8,927 bases of DNA from the NCBI GenBank assembly GCA_021205485.1, contig JAJPXK010000065.1, forward strand, positions 1 through 8,927, read 5' to 3'. The DNA comes from Clostridia bacterium. GTDB taxonomy: Bacteria > Bacillota > Clostridia > Christensenellales > Borkfalkiaceae. The position numbers and the translations under genes are program-made. Positions 7,428 to 8,927 of this stretch are shown piece after piece (the stretch's first letter is position 1; every line of letters starts with the position of its first letter). The notes beneath the pieces were generated by a model. It worked only from the letters and a program-made list of their open reading frames with translations. It did no database searches and was not told the DNA's origin.

Positions 7428-7509
7428 ATTCGTTTAGTCCCAAAGAATTTGCCCCATGGGAATACCCTCCTTCATTTTTAAAAATATCAAATTGTTTTTT
7501 GCACGTCAT
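7363..7509 (-). CDS. Possible 48-residue cysteine-containing miniprotein (uncertain)
   Basis: A 48-codon frame starts at ATG 7507-7509, 22 nt after the stop of the preceding gene, with AAAGGA about 9 nt upstream. It begins MTCKKQFDIFKNEGGYSHGA and is aromatic-rich. In its favour, it fills an otherwise empty gap of 104 nt in a tightly tiled operon. Against it, it overlaps the first 65 nt of the fusion polymerase gene in another frame, I recognise no family, and its later part (TQQATRCIRDLP) may be just the shadow of the polymerase N-terminus. If translated, it would carry ribosomes past the poorly signposted polymerase start and could couple the two. I give it less than even odds. Confidence 0.35.
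   Translation of the reverse strand: MTCKKQFDIFKNEGGYSHGANSLGLNEYVGFFIDFYTQQATRCIRDLP
7434..7470 (-). promoter_or_regulatory. Strong Shine-Dalgarno and 7-codon leader frame before the polymerase gene
   Basis: A near-perfect ribosome binding site, GGAGGG (7470-7465), stands 7 nt before an ATG at 7457-7455. That ATG opens the frame MGQILWD, which ends at TAA 7436-7434. The polymerase ATG (7427-7425) is in the same frame only 6 nt further on, whereas no good ribosome binding site lies directly before it. The arrangement fits reinitiation or coupling from a short leader. The GGG of the site can also pair with the CCC just before the leader ATG, and CCCATGGG around that ATG is palindromic, so some masking is possible. 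The function is inferred. The same GGAGG also falls inside the competing 48-codon frame. Confidence 0.4.
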
Positions 7510-7531
7510 ACACTTTAATCCTTTAGCATAA

Positions 7532-8083
7532 TCAAATATCCAGAATGGAATCAAGATACCAACACATTTGGTGCCATATCTCAACTTGACGTAAATCGTA
7601 TTTACAATTTCTAATAATGAATAGTCCTCCTTCGCCATCTCTTGAATATTTTCGGTCAAGAAACCTATGAACAATTTGTTTACAAGTTTTTTCATCGTAA
7701 ATATCATTGTTCATAGGCTCCAAACCAAGATTTTCTAACATTATCCAGAACCATTTGCTAATCCGATTTCCTTTCTCAGGATCGTCCATTATGTTTTCTT
7801 CGCAACGCAGTGCCAAAGCCACAATCATTTCTAATACGCTACAGGGATATATATCAATGTATGTAGCAATCATCGACTGCCCATACCCGCATTCATCGCC
7901 AAACCGATATCTCAAATCAATGCCGTCTATTGCGCGGTTTTCATCCATATCGATTAAAACCTGAAAATCCGTATTATGTAGCATTTCGAATAAACGAGTA
8001 TATGAACGCCAAATATGACTACTGTTACTTACAATAATGCAAAGCCATTCAAAATATTGATTAGACAAATTTTCTCTGGTCAT
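7532..8083 (-). CDS. Conserved phage protein of unknown function
   Basis: This 183-residue soluble protein strongly resembles, from memory, an unnamed family that is common in phages. Its hallmarks are NQYFEWLC near residues 8-15, LIDMDENRAIDGIDLRYRFG (about 43-62), PCSVLEMIVALALRCEE (about 80-96), a WFWIMLENLGL segment (about 111-121), and the C-terminal GGLFIIRNCKYDLRQVEIWH with WYLDSI. The conserved Asp/Glu/Arg/Tyr pattern suggests an enzyme or nucleic-acid-binding fold, but I know of no assigned function. There is no membrane segment or signal. An AAAGGGGGAT element stands about 11 nt upstream of the ATG, inside the last codons of the preceding gene, and the gap between the two genes is 7 nt. 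It precedes the replicase gene. Conservation as a gene is confident; its role is unknown. Confidence 0.88.
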   Translation of the reverse strand: MTRENLSNQYFEWLCIIVSNSSHIWRSYTRLFEMLHNTDFQVLIDMDENRAIDGIDLRYRFGDECGYGQSMIATYIDIYPCSVLEMIVALALRCEENIMDDPEKGNRISKWFWIMLENLGLEPMNNDIYDEKTCKQIVHRFLDRKYSRDGEGGLFIIRNCKYDLRQVEIWHQMCWYLDSILDI

Positions 8084-8090
8084 TCAGATA

Positions 8091-8705
8091 TCAATCCCCC
8101 TTTTTGCTAGACGAAGGATATTGGCCTACAACTTCTCTGTAAGTTCGCTTGTCATACACAATTTCGTAATCGCATTTAAGCTTGCTATTCCTAACGTGTA
8201 CAACATCGGTACTGTGGCTTTCGAGTGCTGTAAGACATTTACTTCCAACTGTAGAAGGAATATCAGTTACTTCGTCCTGATCATCAGCAAGGACACCATC
8301 GGCGTAATAACTTAGCCAAACTGATTCATAGTCTTCAAGCGTATCAAATTCATCAGATGAGATTACACGAATAATATCCGTGCTTTCATCCTTTTCCTTC
8401 TGTGAGATTGACGGAGTATCAAGCGATGATTTGTACACCTTGGAATAATCAAAATATCCACTCTTACTATCGTCCGTCTCCTTATCGGAAACTTTCTTGC
8501 TGGCAGATGATGACAAAGCCGAATCGTCTTTATCCTCAGCTTTCTTTATGCCATCGACTTTCTTAAAAGTGCCTATCTTCTTTATAGACTCAATTTCTTT
8601 GCTGAGTCTGGCATTAAATTTCCTTTTAAGGAAAATATAAGTAACTGCACCACCAACTAATCCGCTGATAGCTATAATCGCTGTGGCTTTGATCGTATTA
8701 TTCAT
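8091..8705 (-). CDS. Membrane-anchored conserved phage protein
   Basis: This 204-residue protein has one N-terminal membrane helix (about residues 6-26, ATAIIAISGLVGGAVTYIFL) followed by a basic KRKF stop-transfer segment. A low-complexity Lys/Asp/Ser linker follows (about 45-85), then a conserved C-terminal domain. That domain (SSDEFDTLEDYESVWLSYYA, DGVLADDQDE, then VVHVRNSKLKCDYEIVYDKR) matches an unnamed phage family that I remember from Firmicutes siphophages. The domain is probably on the cytoplasmic side, as expected for a signal anchor followed by positive charges. I chose the ATG at 8703-8705, which has GAGG about 9 nt upstream, over an in-frame TTG at 8709-8711 that is too close to that site. 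The ATG overlaps the end of the preceding membrane gene by 8 nt. It may tether replication or another early process to the membrane; that is inference. Confidence 0.82.
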   Translation of the reverse strand: MNNTIKATAIIAISGLVGGAVTYIFLKRKFNARLSKEIESIKKIGTFKKVDGIKKAEDKDDSALSSSASKKVSDKETDDSKSGYFDYSKVYKSSLDTPSISQKEKDESTDIIRVISSDEFDTLEDYESVWLSYYADGVLADDQDEVTDIPSTVGSKCLTALESHSTDVVHVRNSKLKCDYEIVYDKRTYREVVGQYPSSSKKGD

Positions 8706-8874
8706 CGTCAAGCACCTCTTCCTCTTTTTCGTTTTTTATTGTCATAATAGTCAACGCTAAGCCGCCTAATAGCATAGATGTACTTATAAGAGCTCCACCA
8801 ACTATATGTCTTTTAGTCTTTGTGTTCAGAATATAATTAATAGCATTAAGAACGTTATTAATAATGTCAAGCAT
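8698..8874 (-). CDS. Small single-pass membrane protein
   Basis: This 58-residue protein has an amphipathic N-terminal stretch (MLDIINNVLNAINYI), a short basic patch (TKTKRH), a glycine/leucine-rich membrane helix (about residues 24-46, IVGGALISTSMLLGGLALTI) and an acidic tail (EKEEEVLDDE). I chose the ATG at 8872-8874 because AAGGA stands about 11 nt upstream. The upstream in-frame ATG at 8884-8886 has AAGG touching the start codon, and a GTG at 8905-8907 has no site at all. It overlaps the next gene, which also encodes a membrane-anchored protein, by 8 nt, so the two may work as a pair. I recognise no specific family. A holin is unlikely in this replication-side location, but the topology alone does not exclude it. 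Confidence 0.65.
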   Translation of the reverse strand: MLDIINNVLNAINYILNTKTKRHIVGGALISTSMLLGGLALTIMTIKNEKEEEVLDDE

Positions 8875-8927
8875 TGGTTTAATCATCCTTATAAAGAACG
8901 GATACACAGCTTACAAAACATATTCCA

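Larger units (their letters stand above)
55..8834 (-). repeat. Dispersed strand-specific heptamer KATATTY (47 copies)
   Basis: Hand counting gives 47 copies of RAATATM on the plus strand (KATATTY on the coding strand) and none in the opposite orientation. The relaxed core AATAT not followed by T occurs 64 times, against 12 for its complement. Example core positions are 55, 122, 235, 567, 806, 917, 1245, 2386, 2727, 2977, 3830, 4338, 4765, 5787, 6434, 6974, 7081, 7700, 8259, 8634 and 8830. The two main forms are TTATATT (22 copies) and GATATT (32 copies) on the coding strand. Copies lie in every substantial gene and in the terminator tail. Their function is unknown. Confidence 0.8.

Noticed and set aside
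7363..7707. A 114-codon minus-strand frame starting at 7707
   Set aside because: It overlaps the well-supported conserved protein (7532-8083) by 176 nt in another frame. Only its last 48 codons, with their own ribosome binding site, could be real.
8619..8634. Perfect inverted repeat with 7-bp arms (TTTCCTT / AAGGAAA)
   Set aside because: It lies inside a coding region, has a 2-nt loop unsuited to an RNA hairpin and has no U-tract; probably coincidence.
55..8834. Reading the dispersed TATATT copies as intragenic -10 promoter elements
   Set aside because: TATATT differs from TATAAT at one base, but GATATT copies are more frequent and poorer matches, and I saw no consistent -35 element at the right distance in the copies I looked at.
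8889..8927. Possible C-terminus of an upstream gene at the right edge
   Set aside because: Two frames (ending at 8889 and 8879) are both open to the edge over only 12-15 codons, so neither can be chosen.

Overview
The window looks like part of the early/replication module of a tailed double-stranded DNA phage or prophage of a low-GC Firmicutes-type host. The reasons are the A+T-rich sequence, AGGAGG-type ribosome binding sites, very tight packing with 4-14 nt gaps or short overlaps, and several protein families that I recognise from memory as typical of Clostridia-type siphophages. I could not search any database. Every supportable gene lies on the minus strand, so transcription runs from the right end of the window to the left.

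Layout in transcription order. At 8.9-8.1 kb there is a small single-pass membrane protein (8698-8874) followed by a membrane-anchored conserved phage protein (8091-8705). At 8.1-7.5 kb there is a conserved soluble phage protein of unknown function (7532-8083). At 7.5-7.4 kb a gap of about 100 nt holds a strong Shine-Dalgarno, a seven-codon leader frame and an uncertain 48-codon frame. At 7427-3234 lies the core of the module, a 1397-residue fusion of an SF3 (D5-type) helicase, an archaeo-eukaryotic-type primase (AEP/PrimPol) domain and a family B DNA polymerase with 3'-5' exonuclease. It is followed by a 95-residue helical protein (2954-3241) and a single-stranded-DNA-binding-like OB-fold protein (2448-2939). 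A rho-independent terminator at 2386-2434 ends this block. Beyond it come an N6-adenine methyltransferase-like protein that lacks a recognisable NPPY motif (1607-2347), an SF2 phage helicase (341-1603), an NrdR-type zinc-ribbon miniprotein (144-344) and the start of another gene that runs off the left edge (1-151).

Together the genes look like a self-contained replisome. The fusion would unwind, prime and synthesise; the OB-fold protein would coat single strands; the SF2 helicase and methyltransferase-like protein would be accessory factors made from a second, separately terminated segment. There is no tRNA, rRNA, CRISPR array or insertion sequence, and no gene-free stretch longer than about 105 bases.

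The most unusual signal is not a gene. A short non-palindromic motif, KATATTY on the minus (coding) strand, equal to RAATATM on the plus strand, occurs 47 times by hand count in one orientation and not once in the other, where roughly 7 per orientation would be expected from base composition. The sites span the whole window and fall in all three codon phases and in a terminator. They are never closer than 50 nt, although about 11 such short gaps would be expected by chance. This suggests a nucleotide-level signal overlaid on the coding sequence, perhaps a primase, nicking, coating or RNA-binding site. Its function is unknown to me.
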